64,000 bases of DNA. It comes from Brachionus rotundiformis (lineage: Eukaryota > Rotifera > Eurotatoria > Ploima > Brachionidae). The position numbers and the translations under genes were made by a program. The stretch's first letter is position 1. Each line of letters opens with the position of its first letter. The stretch covers positions 2,652,419 to 2,716,418 of the forward strand of contig JAESIW010000138.1 in assembly GCA_016802295.1 (NCBI GenBank), written 5' to 3'. The notes beneath the pieces are model-generated. The model saw only the letters and a list, made by a program, of their open reading frames with translations. It was not told the DNA's origin and ran no database searches. Positions 45,501 through 57,079 of this stretch are shown one piece after another.

Positions 45501-48500
45501 TTTTGCTACAAATTTTAAATTATACATTCTTCTTGACACTTAATATAAGTAATGGATTAAAAAAACAAAATTAATATACTAAAGTTTAAACTAATGTTAT
45601 ATATGACGTTAGTTGAGTATTAAGTTTTTCAGACGTTTTTATATAATTAAGTAATACAAGTCTTATTATTATTAAGATATATCTGCTTCCCTTTACAAAA
45701 TGTTATTCTTAGATTTTCTTTCTGATTTGTTCCTAGATCTGTATTTTGTTTATAAATAATTAAATATAATAAGATAAAATTTCAAATTTCAATTAAACCA
45801 ATTCAGAAGACTAGCTTGCTCATTTTTATTTATTGATGATGACATTGAAATTTTAATCTAACTTATTTTTAAATTACAATCAAAAAATTGATTTTTATCT
45901 AATGGATTCTAAAAATTAGAGAGAAATTAGATTTTCATTTTGTTTTATTATCTAATCGATTTATATTAGATTTTGTTTAGAAAATTATACTAATTTAGTT
46001 TATTGTATTCTAAATTCGTCAAATATTTTTATTTAGAGAGCTTATTTATGTTAGTTTAACTTTTACAAAACTATCATAGATATATTTTTATTGAAAATTA
46101 TGATGAAACTTTTCAAATAACGAAAAACCATTAAAGAAATAAACTCATTGGAAAAATGCGAGTTGTTAAGAGTAAAAATTAAAATTTGCTTTTTCTCTCA
46201 AATTTTTTCCATCAAGTCCGGATTTTTCTTTTTTTCATTTTAACTTAAATAATCAATTTAATTTCCTAATAATAAAGAAAAGAAGTTTTGAGTTCTCAAT
46301 ATTGGTAATTTATGTATTATAAAATAATAATTTTTTTTCAAAATTTCTCAGCCAAAAAAAGCCATGCGACACAAACAAACAGTCACAATAGAATTTTGAT
46401 TATATTTTTTTAAAAGAACAAACAATTTCTAAGTTGGTCATTTAATCAATAAGAAATAGAAGCCTTTTTAAAAATAATTCACTTGATTTTATGATGACAT
46501 TAAATAAACACTATCAGCTAATAATTTAATAATTATTTAATCTTTAATCGATTTGATTAAAATCTAAATTTTAAATGAGTATTAAGAAAGATTTTAAAAA
46601 ATTTCTTTTGAAATTTTTAATCGAAATTACCATATTCATGCCAAGCATATTTTAGGTATTTGTCATAAGCTCTATCAATTATTTGCATTTTTTTTTCGGC
46701 ACAGGAAAAGGATTTATAACATAAAATGTATAAATCAAATTTACCTCATAAAAATCTATAAATATGCAAAGAAAGCCTGAACTGGAAACCCATAGTGAAA
46801 TTTTTTTTTGATTTTTATGACGATTTTATTTGACAGATATTTACGTAAATTTATCAATTAAATTTTTTAATCCTTAATCGCGTTAATCTCATTTACTAGT
46901 AAATAAGCTTCAATTCAGTTATTTGAAAATATCTTAGCTAATTCCGGTTTCCTAGAACTGAGCATGAGATTTAATTGCAAATTGTGGCATTATTGTTTAT
47001 TTATTATATCATTTTACACAAGACAATTCGTGTTTGGAATATTCAAGGATAGAAAAAGTATGTCAGCAATAATTAAAAATCAATAAAAAGGGCTTAACTC
47101 ATACCAAATTAAGTAATTAAGTTAAAAAATCTGAATAGTAAGCAAAAGACTTAGTCGAATTTTTTTCTTTCAAACAAAAATAAAATTTTTTTTCCAAGGA
47201 AATTTTTAAAATTGTGTTGAAAACATTATATATATTATTTTCCAACTAAGAAATCATAACTAAATTAAAATAAATTTTTTTTTTGAAGCAAATGTTATTT
47301 TTTTTTAATTGTAGAGTGCAATAAAGTTTTTCATAATTGTAGGCGATAATTTAAATGATTGATTTAAGGAGAATTTTTTAAAACTTGAATAAATAAACTT
47401 ATAAAAAAATATTTTCAAGTTATCGAAATTTCAGCTCTTAAGAAACTCTAGTTTACTTTTTTTTTGTAAATATTAGGGCCTAAATTTAGATTCTAATTTG
47501 CTTGATATTTTAGATTTATTGTCCTGAATCAAATGCCCAAAAAACACGAAACGTTTTCATTTTCGATATTAGCGTCAGCATTAGAAATAAGAATACAAAA
47601 TAAGAAAATAATTTTTTATATTTGATTTTTTTTGCAAAAATTTCAACATAAAATTTTTTAAGATGAAAAAGAATTCTACGATAGCTTTGTAATCTATAGC
47701 TAATCGTTTTTGATTTCATTATATAAAAATAAACTCAAGAATTTCTTTTTTTGCAATTATTAAATTCTGATTTTAGATAACTTAAGAATTTAATCCTCAT
47801 TGAATTATTTACATATATATGGATTTTTAGAAGATAAACTTGATTTGGTACACAATTCAATCAAATTTTGCCAAAAGTAAACTCGGTCTCTGTTAAAGAA
47901 TATTTTCCAGCTCTGTAAAATAGCAGTTCTAATAAACAATTTAAATGAGTTCTTAATTCATTTTCCACAGGTGGTAATTAGCTCTCTATGGGTTAATGAA
48001 ACAATTAAAACTGTTTGAGGCACAATTTAAAGCTAAGAAGGCTTAACTATTTAAGTGTTATTGATATATCTTTATTCTATCTAAATATTTTATGAGGCTT
48101 TAGAAATAATATTATTTTTGACAAATATAATTTAGGTCTATTTTGGTGAATTTTAGTCTACTCTATATAAAAAATTTAACTGCACATATTCAGTTTAAAT
48201 TGAATTAAGTTAGATAGATAAACAACTAGATAGCCATTTTCAAGTTTTCATTTCAAAAATTTCAAACAAGCCGCATTTTTCAGCATCTTTTGCTCCAACA
48301 AAACTCAATAACACACACTTTTTTCTAATTATATTAATTTTGGATGATAAAATTCAGGCAAGCTGTTTTTTAGACTTGAAATTGAAAATAAACAATATCA
48401 TTATCAATTCAAATAAGATTAGTCAAAATTAAAATTTTGTAATAATCAAGTATTAAGTAAAAAAAAATATTAAAATTTAGTAATTTTAACGTTTCAGATA

Positions 48501-50345
48501 AAATAATTCGAGTTGAATTTTTACACAATATTCTTTAAATAAAAAATAAGATATTTAGAAAATAAATGAGCAATCTTACTAATTCGCAGTATTTTATATA
48601 GATTTAAGCTTTAGTTAATTTGTTTTATTGATTAAAATTTGGCATGAAAAATTATTAAAGTAATTGAAATCAATTTTGAACCAATCCGGGGATCAAATTA
48701 CGAAATTTTTAATAAATCAAATTGACATTCTGCTATACTCGAGTACTTTTCGTTATTATATTTATTTTTATTAAAAATAAAATGATAAATGGCAACTGTT
48801 TAAGAATCAAGTCAAATTTTAAGTACACAGATAATGAATTATTTAAGCATACCAAGCAATTAATTAAACAGAAAATTGGATTTAGTAATTTTTTTTGACT
48901 TGAATTGTTTTTTGATGCTACAAACCAGTTTATCTATTTTTCTCTTTAAGATCGCTTTAAGTAATGCCTTGCCTAATCTAAACATCTTTTTTTAAATTAA
49001 ATCCCAGTTCAATTTGAATTTTTTGTTTTTTAAGATAAAAAAATATCTCAATAGTTAAAAAAATTTTATTAAGGTTTAAGCATTTTTTTAAAATAAAATA
49101 AAAAATTAATTTTTCAAATTAGTGTTAAATTAGGCAACTAGGATGAAAATAGCGAAAAGAAAAAGTTGAGTTTGTAAGGTATCTGATTGTGCATTTTACC
49201 AATCTCTCAAGTCAGACATTCCTGATTCCAAAGAACCTGAGATAATTATATTACAAAATATTGATTTTACTAAAATTTTTATGAATTTATGGTTCATATT
49301 TATTTTAAATATTTGCTCTTAAAATGTTTATTCAATAGAATTTTTTATTAGAATCCATCGATTTATGAAACTTTTTTCTCCATTTCTTTTTACGTTGTTT
49401 TATTTAAAAAAATATGTGTACATAATAAAATAAAATATATTGGAAATTAAGTTTAATTGAATTAATTCTTTTGCTCTATTTGTTCAAAAAATCTTTTTTA
49501 TAATCTTATAAATAAGCTGTTTGTCTAGATAAAGTTAATAATTAATTATGAAAAAAAACAGACTTTGTTTCATGATATAAATCATGTCAACATTTTTCTT
49601 TATAAGTTTACTAATAAGTTTTTAAATCAGCTGGCATATTTATAAAATCGATTTAAATTGGTTTTAATTTTTATTTCAGAAAACACAAAAAAAAAGCTTA
49701 ATTTTTTAAGCAATATTAGAAATTTTCAAAAAATCAATTGATAATAATAAACAAAATAAATCGTATTTTATTTAAAAATCAGTTTGACAATGAATATTAA
49801 ATTTTAATAAAAAAATATTAAATAACCATTTCTATCAGATGAGTTAGATTGAGTTTAAGTAGACATTTTTTCATTATTTTCACAAATTATTCACTTCAGA
49901 AATTAATTAAGTATTTTTTAGAATATGAAAAATTACTTTAATTACATTTGATTAATTATTCTACTTAGAAATTTAGTCACAACACTGATAAATTGATTCT
50001 ATATCAACACAAATTTCAATAACATCATTTCGCTTTAAAGCATAAGATTTAATTAATTTATTAAATATTATTATGTTTTACCTTATCTTGAAAAATTCTC
50101 TGGGATAATAAAAAATGGCTTTATGATTGTTATCAGGAATTTACAATAATTGAACATGAAATTCAAAATTCTAAATATTTAATTCTGGATCTTTTCTAGT
50201 TATAATGACCAATTTTTTGTTTAAAAGTCTAAATGCTAATTTATTTTAACCAAAAAGAGTTAATTAAAATTTTATTTAGATATTTTAATAAATGTTTAAC
50301 TATAGAAATTAAATTATTCTCAAAAATATTCGATACATTTAAACA
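42533..50345. other. 7.8-kb non-coding desert
   Basis: Between the 5' end of the calexcitin-like gene (minus) and the GPCR (plus), so both promoters lie here. Uniformly AT-rich. Short open frames (for example 47516-47719) are low complexity. No transposon, tRNA or tandem repeat recognised. Confidence 0.6.
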
Positions 50346-51644
50346 ATGCTGGGGATGAATGAAAAAGAAGTATCGGATTTATTGAAAAAACTATTTACTC
50401 CAATACTTCTCGGTCTGGGCATAGTTGGTAATCTAATGTCCATTATTATTTTCTCGAAAGCCTCGCTCATAAAGCACACGACGTTCAAATATTTGTTACT
50501 GTTGTCTATTCTTGATTTATGCGTTTTGTTCACGGGATGTGGTTCGATATTTTTGGATGTCTTTTTTGGCTTCAATATACGGCTTATAAATGATTACACC
50601 TGTAAAATACACTCTTTTATGGTAATTTTTTTTACACATTCATCAAGTATGCTGCTTGTGTGCATGAGTGTTGATCGAGTTTTGGTCATTAAGATGAAAA
50701 AAGGTTCCAAGATATCTAATCCAAAGATAGCATCAAAAGTTTTTTGGTTTTTACTTTTAATCATAGCTATATTAAACATTCATTTTTTGTTATTCAATCA
50801 TTTAATAACAAATGAGTACAGAATCGACATAGACATTGATTTTGAGAAAAATCAAAGTTCCCATCATCTGGTAAACTTTGGATTATTCAACGTTAAAAAC
50901 CACTCCATTGATGAAATTGATTTGAATGATTGGAATGAAAATTTTCCAGATGAAATGTCAGATGAGCTGGTTTTTAATTTGATAAATGATGAAAAAACAC
51001 CAAATTATACCAACACCACATTTAAATTCTGCTATGCTGCTGACTCATTTTATTATGGCTACTTGACTGAAATTTTTCCATGGTAATTTTTAACTCATTA
51101 AGATAATTTTAATCACTAAATTTAATTAACTAAAGGGTTGATTTGTTTTTTTATGTTATATTTCCATCAACCGTAATGCTGATATGCTCTATAATAATTA
51201 TTTCAAAAATATTTAGTACCAACAATCGATTGAGTGCATATAGTAATTCAATATCACGAAGACGCACAATAAAAAATAGACAAATATCTTATCTCCTTTT
51301 AACCACAAATTTGGTATTTTTCTTGCTTGTTTCACCTTTGTTAGTTCTTAATACAATGTCCATGATTGAGGAAAATACCATTAGTACCACAGTTGTGTAT
51401 CTGTTAAATTATTCAAACCATGGGTAATTCTGTTCTAAACTTATTTAATTTTAGTAAAATATTATCTTTATTTTAAAGACTTAATTTTATTTTTTATGGA
51501 ATTACATGCCAAAAATACCGCAGTGAATTGTTCAAATTGGTTAATAATATTTTTGTTAAGTCAAATAAAAATGATCAAAAGTATGATTTGGTTACTAGTG
51601 TTAATGATCGAAGAAGAATGACAACTGCAATCGATCAAGACTAG
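50346..51644 (+). CDS. class A (rhodopsin-like) G protein-coupled receptor, probably peptide receptor
   Basis: Seven-transmembrane receptor of 396 residues in three exons: 50346-51082, 51136-51423 and 51479-51644. TM1 has GIVGNLMSIIIF (the GN pair). TM2 has LSILDLCVL (Asp2.50). Before TM3 there is the disulfide cysteine in YTCKIHSF, and at its end CMSVDRVLVI (DRV in place of DRY). TM4 is hydrophobic, without the usual tryptophan. The second extracellular loop is unusually long and acidic, with N-glycosylation sites (NYTNTT) and the partner cysteine FKFCYA. TM6 lacks CWxP (FFLLVSPLL). TM7 ends in LNFIFYG where NPxxY is usual. The layout resembles FMRFamide-type and other protostome peptide receptors, but the ligand cannot be named. 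Intron phases join perfectly. Confidence 0.85.
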
Positions 51645-52194
51645 TTGTTTCACAATTTATTTTTAAAAGATTATTTCTTAATTTGAAAAAAAATTAAAGT
51701 ATGAATATTTTGATTCAAGAAAGAAATTTGATTAACAGACAGGCTGATTAATCTCGGTGACCAATATGTCCAAATTGAGCCTTCTATATCTGATACAAAC
51801 ACATTCAGTTCTAATTATTTTAGTTTATGTGTTTAATCCTGTTAGAATTTTTAAAACCTTTTTAAAATTATGTTTAATTGTATCTGTTTTTTTAAATAAA
51901 TTACTTATTTTGGGTTTTTTAATTTTATTTAAAACATTTTATCTAAAAACTAAAATTTTAAACAAGGTTTTTATTTATATTTTTAAAAAAGTAATACTGT
52001 TAATTAAATATCGATTCACCAAAAAAAAAAATAAATGAAAAATGCACCTCTGTAAAAAACTATCCTACAATTTTTAATTAATGTTGAATTGCTTAAAACA
52101 GATAACTATGTAAATATTAAAACTGTTTATTGTAAATAATAAATTTTAATTATATAAATTAAGAAAAAACTTTTAAAAAATAATCATATTTAAG
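51645..52194. other. spacer between convergent genes
   Basis: Holds the 3' UTRs of the GPCR (plus) and the ATPase (minus). The open frame at 51757-52038 is a hydrophobic low-complexity stretch and is not accepted as a gene. Confidence 0.55.
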
Positions 52195-55100
52195 TTACCA
52201 ATTGAGTTCGTTATCATACCATGATCCAGGAAAAAGCTTGCACACAGCTTTCTTTATTTCTACGTGACTAAATAAAAATATGGCAAATGGTATTCCTGGT
52301 AGCCACCAAAGAAAATAAATTGGATAGAATCCTAAAGCTCGGTTTAGTTTAGGTACGTAGACTAAAAAACATGCAATTCCCAATGTTACAACAATACCAA
52401 TATTCATATGCATATTTCTGATACCATGCTTGAAAATTGATCGCCTTTTAGTTTTGCTTATTAAAAGATTGGCTATCTGGTTAACTACTATGCCGACAAA
52501 AAAGCAAGTTTGAGCGCATCTTTCTAAAGATTTACGTTGTTCGTAAGTCCATTCTTGTCCATATGAGTCTCTAAAATCTGGAATATCCGGAGAATCCCAA
52601 AAACTTCTAACTCCTAAAGCACGACTAGGCCAAAAACCACATTCAGCAAGGCAAATAAAGAATCCAAAAAAGCCACCTGTCGCCTCACACAAACCAATTT
52701 GACCATAACAAAAAGAAACCATCTTAAACAAAAAAATTTATATAAAATTACACTTTTTTTATTATGCACCTTTTCATTAGTCATTTTGTCTTTTTTTGGA
52801 TCTCTTGGTTTCCGTGCCATGATCCCTTTTTCGGGTCTTTCATAAGCTAAACTTAGCGATGGAATAATGTCAGTACCCAAGTCTACGCAAAGTATGCTAA
52901 TTGTTCCAAGAGCAATAGGAACATCACAAAGCACATACATAATAAACGGTGTCAGTTCTGTCATATTTTTGGCAAAAGTATAAGAAACTATTTTACTAAT
53001 GTTATCAAAAATTAATCGACCCTCTTCTATTCCCGTAACTATAGAGGCAAAATTGTCATCTAATAAAATCATATCGGCTACTTGTTTACTCACATCACTT
53101 CCTGTAATTCCCATTGAAATACCAATATCTGCTTTTTTCATAGCTGGTGAATCGTTTACACCATCACCAGTAACACCAACAAGCATTTTAGTTCTTTGAC
53201 AAGCTTCGACAATAATTAATTTTTGCTGTGGTGATGTCCTAGCGAATACTATTTCCTTATGGTCCCTGATTAATTTATCCAGATCATTACTTGTCATATT
53301 AGTCAATTGAGAGCCATGCACCACACAAGCGTTTACATCTTTTTTATCAACTCTTTCAATAGGTATTTTTAAACGCTTGGCTATGTCCTCTTTTGTTTCA
53401 TAGGTGATAATTCCGACGGATTGAGCTATTGCCTTGGCAGTAATCGGATGGTCACCTGTCACCATAAAAACCTTAATGCCAGCTGTCCTACATTTTGAAA
53501 TGGCCTCTGGAACGCTTGGTTTTGGCGGATCAATAAGACTATAGAATCCCAAAAATCTTAGTCCTGTTGTAGGAAAGTTAAAATTTTCTGTATCAAACTT
53601 AAAATCAGAATTAAACGACTCATCTAATCTTAAATCACAAAAACCCAGGACTCGTTCACCTAATCCTCCTAAATACTCATATGCATTATTAAACTCTTTT
53701 TTCCATTTTTCAGTCATTTCCAAGGTTTCACCATCTACCAAAATTTTGTCACATTTTTCCAATATTTTCTCTGGTGCACCTTTCATTACCAATAAAAGGC
53801 CTTTTTTATCTGAAGTTTCGTGGATTGATAGCTGAAACTTATTCGTAGAGTTAAATGGAATTTCAACTATCTTTTTATTTTCATTTCTGTATTTATAAAT
53901 ATTTCCATACACGGCTTCAGTATATTGGAGAAGAGCTGATTCTGAGGCGTCTCCATTACATTCTCGTTTCCAAACATCTTTGGCCATATTATCAGGATCG
54001 TCTTTAAATTCAGCTTTATTACATAAAATCGCGCATCTTACTAATTTTCTCCAATCCTTAGAATCTACAAAATCGAATGGTTGGACAGAGAATCTCCTCA
54101 CATATGGTGTGTCAAAGTCATCTAAATAAGCTTTGTTGAAAAGTACATGTGAATTATCAATATCTTCTGGATGCACTTCGACAATTTTGTTTCCCAACCA
54201 CATATGTGCAACTGTCATTCTATTCATGGTCAAAGTTCCAGTTTTGTCTGAACAAATAATACCAACCGAACCCAGAGACTCTACCGCTTCCAAATGTTTT
54301 ACCAGGCAATTTTTTTTTGCCATTCTCTTCGCAGTCAAAGCCAAACTTATTGTAACACAAGCAATAAGACCTTCTGGTACATTGCTTACAACTAAACCAA
54401 TTAAAAAGACAATTGTATTTATTATAGGATATCCCAATGCTAACATTATTATCAAAAATGTGATTCCAAAGCCTATCGCAACAAAAGTGACTATGTGAAC
54501 AAAGTGATTTATTTCACCTGCCAAATGTGTTTGATTTTGATCAAGCCCAGAAGCTAAAGTTGCTATTCGACCCATTGCTGTATTATCTCCAGTACGAATT
54601 ACAATTCCTTGACATGAACCCTCTACAGCAAATGTACTAAAAAACGCAAGATTCTTTGTTTCCAAGGGATTTTCATGGGTACATTCTGGTGATCGAGCTT
54701 GAGGCTCTGCTTCACCAGTTAGAGACGAATTGTCTACTTTAAATGATTCAGATTTCACGATACAAATATCAGCTGGTACTCTATCTCCAATTTTGACATA
54801 GACATAATCTCCTACTACAAGTTCTTCAGCGGAAATTGTTTTTTCCTGTCCATCACGCTTAACAAGGGCTATTTTTTTCAAATTAATCCAATTTTTATGA
54901 GAAAATATCTAAAATAAAGTTTTTACCTGATTGTGGAATCATTTTTTTGAAAGAGTCCATAATCTTTCCACTTTTCGATTCTTGGTAATATTGAAAACAA
55001 CCTGTTAAAATTACCACCACCGCCAATGCAACACCAAGCCATATACTATCTAGAAAACAAACAGTAATATTCTAATTTCAATTTTCTAATGATTACCATA

Positions 55101-55493
55101 AGGAGTTTCTTTGTCCTGAGACCATTGTATAATAAAAGCTATAAAACTAAATATTGATCCAAGCCAAAGTAACAAAGAAAATCCGCTGGTCATTTGTTTT
55201 AAAAATTTGATTATTTCAGAAGGTTCTTTTGGAGGGGTTAGAGCATTTGGGCCATTTTTTTGTAATAACTCTAATGCTTTATCCTCAGTTAAGCCAGTGT
55301 TCAAATCCGTATTGTATCGGGCACATAGACTTTCCAAAGATAGTTTATGTTCATTGATGTCTATTTCTTTCTTAAGGTCGTTTATTTCTTCTTTTGATAA
55401 ATTTCTCTTTATTTTGCGGCTGTCAGAGATTACTGAGGTCTGCTTCTGAAAGTCAGTTCTCTTAGAAATAGAAACTCTTGATTCTAAAAACAT
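52195..55493 (-). CDS. P2C-type ATPase alpha subunit (Na,K/H,K-ATPase family) with lysine in M5
   Basis: Plasma-membrane P-type cation pump of the Na,K/H,K family. Minus-strand exons: 55493-55097, 55049-54927, 54868-52770 and 52722-52195, giving 1048 residues with consistent phases. It has the TGEAEP actuator loop, NVPEGL in M4, the phosphorylation site [10 protein letters not shown] (D381), [20 protein letters not shown] and [11 protein letters not shown]6 keeps both ion-binding aspartates (VDLGTD, D836 and D840). M5 reads [13 protein letters not shown], where Na,K-ATPases have YTLTSNIPEITPF. So Ser775 (human numbering) is Lys807 here, as in gastric and non-gastric H,K-ATPases, and the adjacent Thr and Pro are also changed. 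The C-terminus ends WYDNELNW instead of ETYY. A beta subunit partner is expected but not in the window. It could be a second, specialised pump beside a normal Na,K-ATPase. Confidence 0.94.
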
Positions 55494-56389
55494 TTATTTC
55501 ATTTGGTATTTAAAATTTTTTCCAACTTTTACTTTGAAGATCAAAAGATATCGATGTCCGATTTTTTGAATTTTTTTTTTCAGGCTCCATCAAAAATATT
55601 TTAAAATTTTAGAATAATTTTTTTACAAATTTGAGAGTTATTTATTGAAGAATTTTGTTTACAGTATTTGGAAATACTTTTTAATGACAGATATCTAGAA
55701 TTGCTTGGGTATTTCTCAAGAAATTTAAAGAAAATTATGTTACAATTTATATTCTTACTATTTACATCAAATTTTTAATAAATAAATCAGGTTTTCAAGC
55801 TTCATAAGTTACGTAAATAAAATGACTAAAAAGTGAAGCGCTCAGACAGATCTAATACAAAACTTGATTTTTTATAAAGTAACTTTTGAAATGTTTACTC
55901 AGAATTGAGTGATCAAGTTTGTTAAATAAATGAATTGCCTTATAAATGGAATTATGTCCGAAAATGATTTCGAAATTTCATTTAAAACCGGTGAATTGAA
56001 AAAAAAGTATTACACAATACTTGAAAAACAGAATATTTTCGAAAAATCATCTAATTTGTTTACATAAAGACAAAAATTAAATTCAACAACTTTAAAAAAG
56101 ATTTTAATTAAAATTTTCACGTGATTTTTGTTTTCAAATCTTTTAAAGCTTTTGATACCTTTTTTAAAATTAAAATCAGGTTATTCATTTCATGATTCTA
56201 TTTTTTAAAAAAGACTTTTGTGATTTTTGTGTGCTTCATAAAATGTATTTTTTTAAGTTATCTTGCTGAATAATCTTTTCTTTTCTAAATCAGATAATCT
56301 TTAAAGACATAATAATAATATAATTTAAATAAGTCATTAATTTGTTACGTTGTTTTATCTATTTATTTGTTTATCAATCAAAAAAGTTA
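55494..56389. other. ATPase upstream region
   Basis: AT-rich promoter side of the ATPase gene. No gene or repeat recognised. Confidence 0.5.
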
Positions 56390-56870
56390 AATTTGAATGC
56401 TATCCAGCAAAATTAGTAGTAGCGAAGCTTCCAAATTTTTGAAGTAAATGACCGATGGTCTCCTAGCTAGCGATCTTAAAGGAAGGTATCTCAATTACTT
56501 TCTTTCTTATGCGGGAAAAATCACCGCCTTAGTAAACACCTTCTTGTGCATCACGGACCGCACAAGAAGCTATTAATGATAGTACATGAGTATTACTCTT
56601 TAAATCGAAAATCTTTATTTTAAATCTAAGCTATGTAGAACTCGGGAAGCGCCAGTTCACTTCCACACTGTGATGATGTATGGGAGTATTCGACAACCAA
56701 GACATCGACAACCAAGCACTATTCGGACTCTGGGAGCGGGTGAGAGCCAAAAAGTGTAACTTTTACACCGCTGCTCTGAGAACATGCACTGGTTCTTCTC
56801 CCTGATATTGGTGATCAAATGAGAAAGAACAATGGCCGACATAATCGTGGCTAGCCGAAATAAATAAGGA
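56390..56870. other. second GC-rich, hairpin-rich island
   Basis: Isolated segment with much higher GC than its surroundings (30 of 60 bases at 56641-56700). It contains a perfect 10-bp hairpin (56540-56569), the 6-bp hairpin GTGTAA/TTACAC (56754-56759 with 56763-56768), and a longer stem GTTCTTCTC (56792-56800) with GAGAAAGAAC (56821-56830, one bulge). The 11-bp direct repeat CGACAACCAAG starts at 56691 and again at 56706. No protein recognised. Either a non-autonomous transposable element or a structured non-coding RNA. I see no clear similarity to the island at 21960-22433. Confidence 0.45.
56540..56569. repeat. perfect 10-bp hairpin
   Basis: CTTCTTGTGC (56540-56549), a 10-base loop, and the exact complement GCACAAGAAG (56560-56569). 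It is the strongest simple hairpin noticed in the window. Confidence 0.8.
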
Positions 56871-57079
56871 AAAATTTTATTAAATTTTTAAATAAAAATT
56901 AAATTTTAATTAAATCGTCAATTTAAAAAAATTATTGAATCCTTTCTTAGATATTTTTATTGCTGCATTAATTTAATTCTTTTTAATTAAAAAAATAAAT
57001 TGCGTGCTTTTTAAATTTTATTATGCTTTAATAAAAATTGAATAATTTTTTTCAAATATATAAATCTTAAAAAATAAAA

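Noticed and set aside
47516..47719. Minus-strand 67-residue open frame in the large desert
   Set aside because: Low complexity, no signal of a domain or splice partners.
51757..52038. Open frame encoding a hydrophobic 93-residue peptide
   Set aside because: It is made of Leu, Ile, Phe and Lys codons expected from T- and A-rich spacer, lies in the 3' region of two convergent genes, and shows no family similarity.
52195..55493. Calling the pump a true H,K-ATPase on the basis of the M5 lysine
   Set aside because: M6 has the Na,K-type DLGTD rather than ELCTD, and much of the rest is closest to Na,K-ATPase, so only the family-level name is supported.
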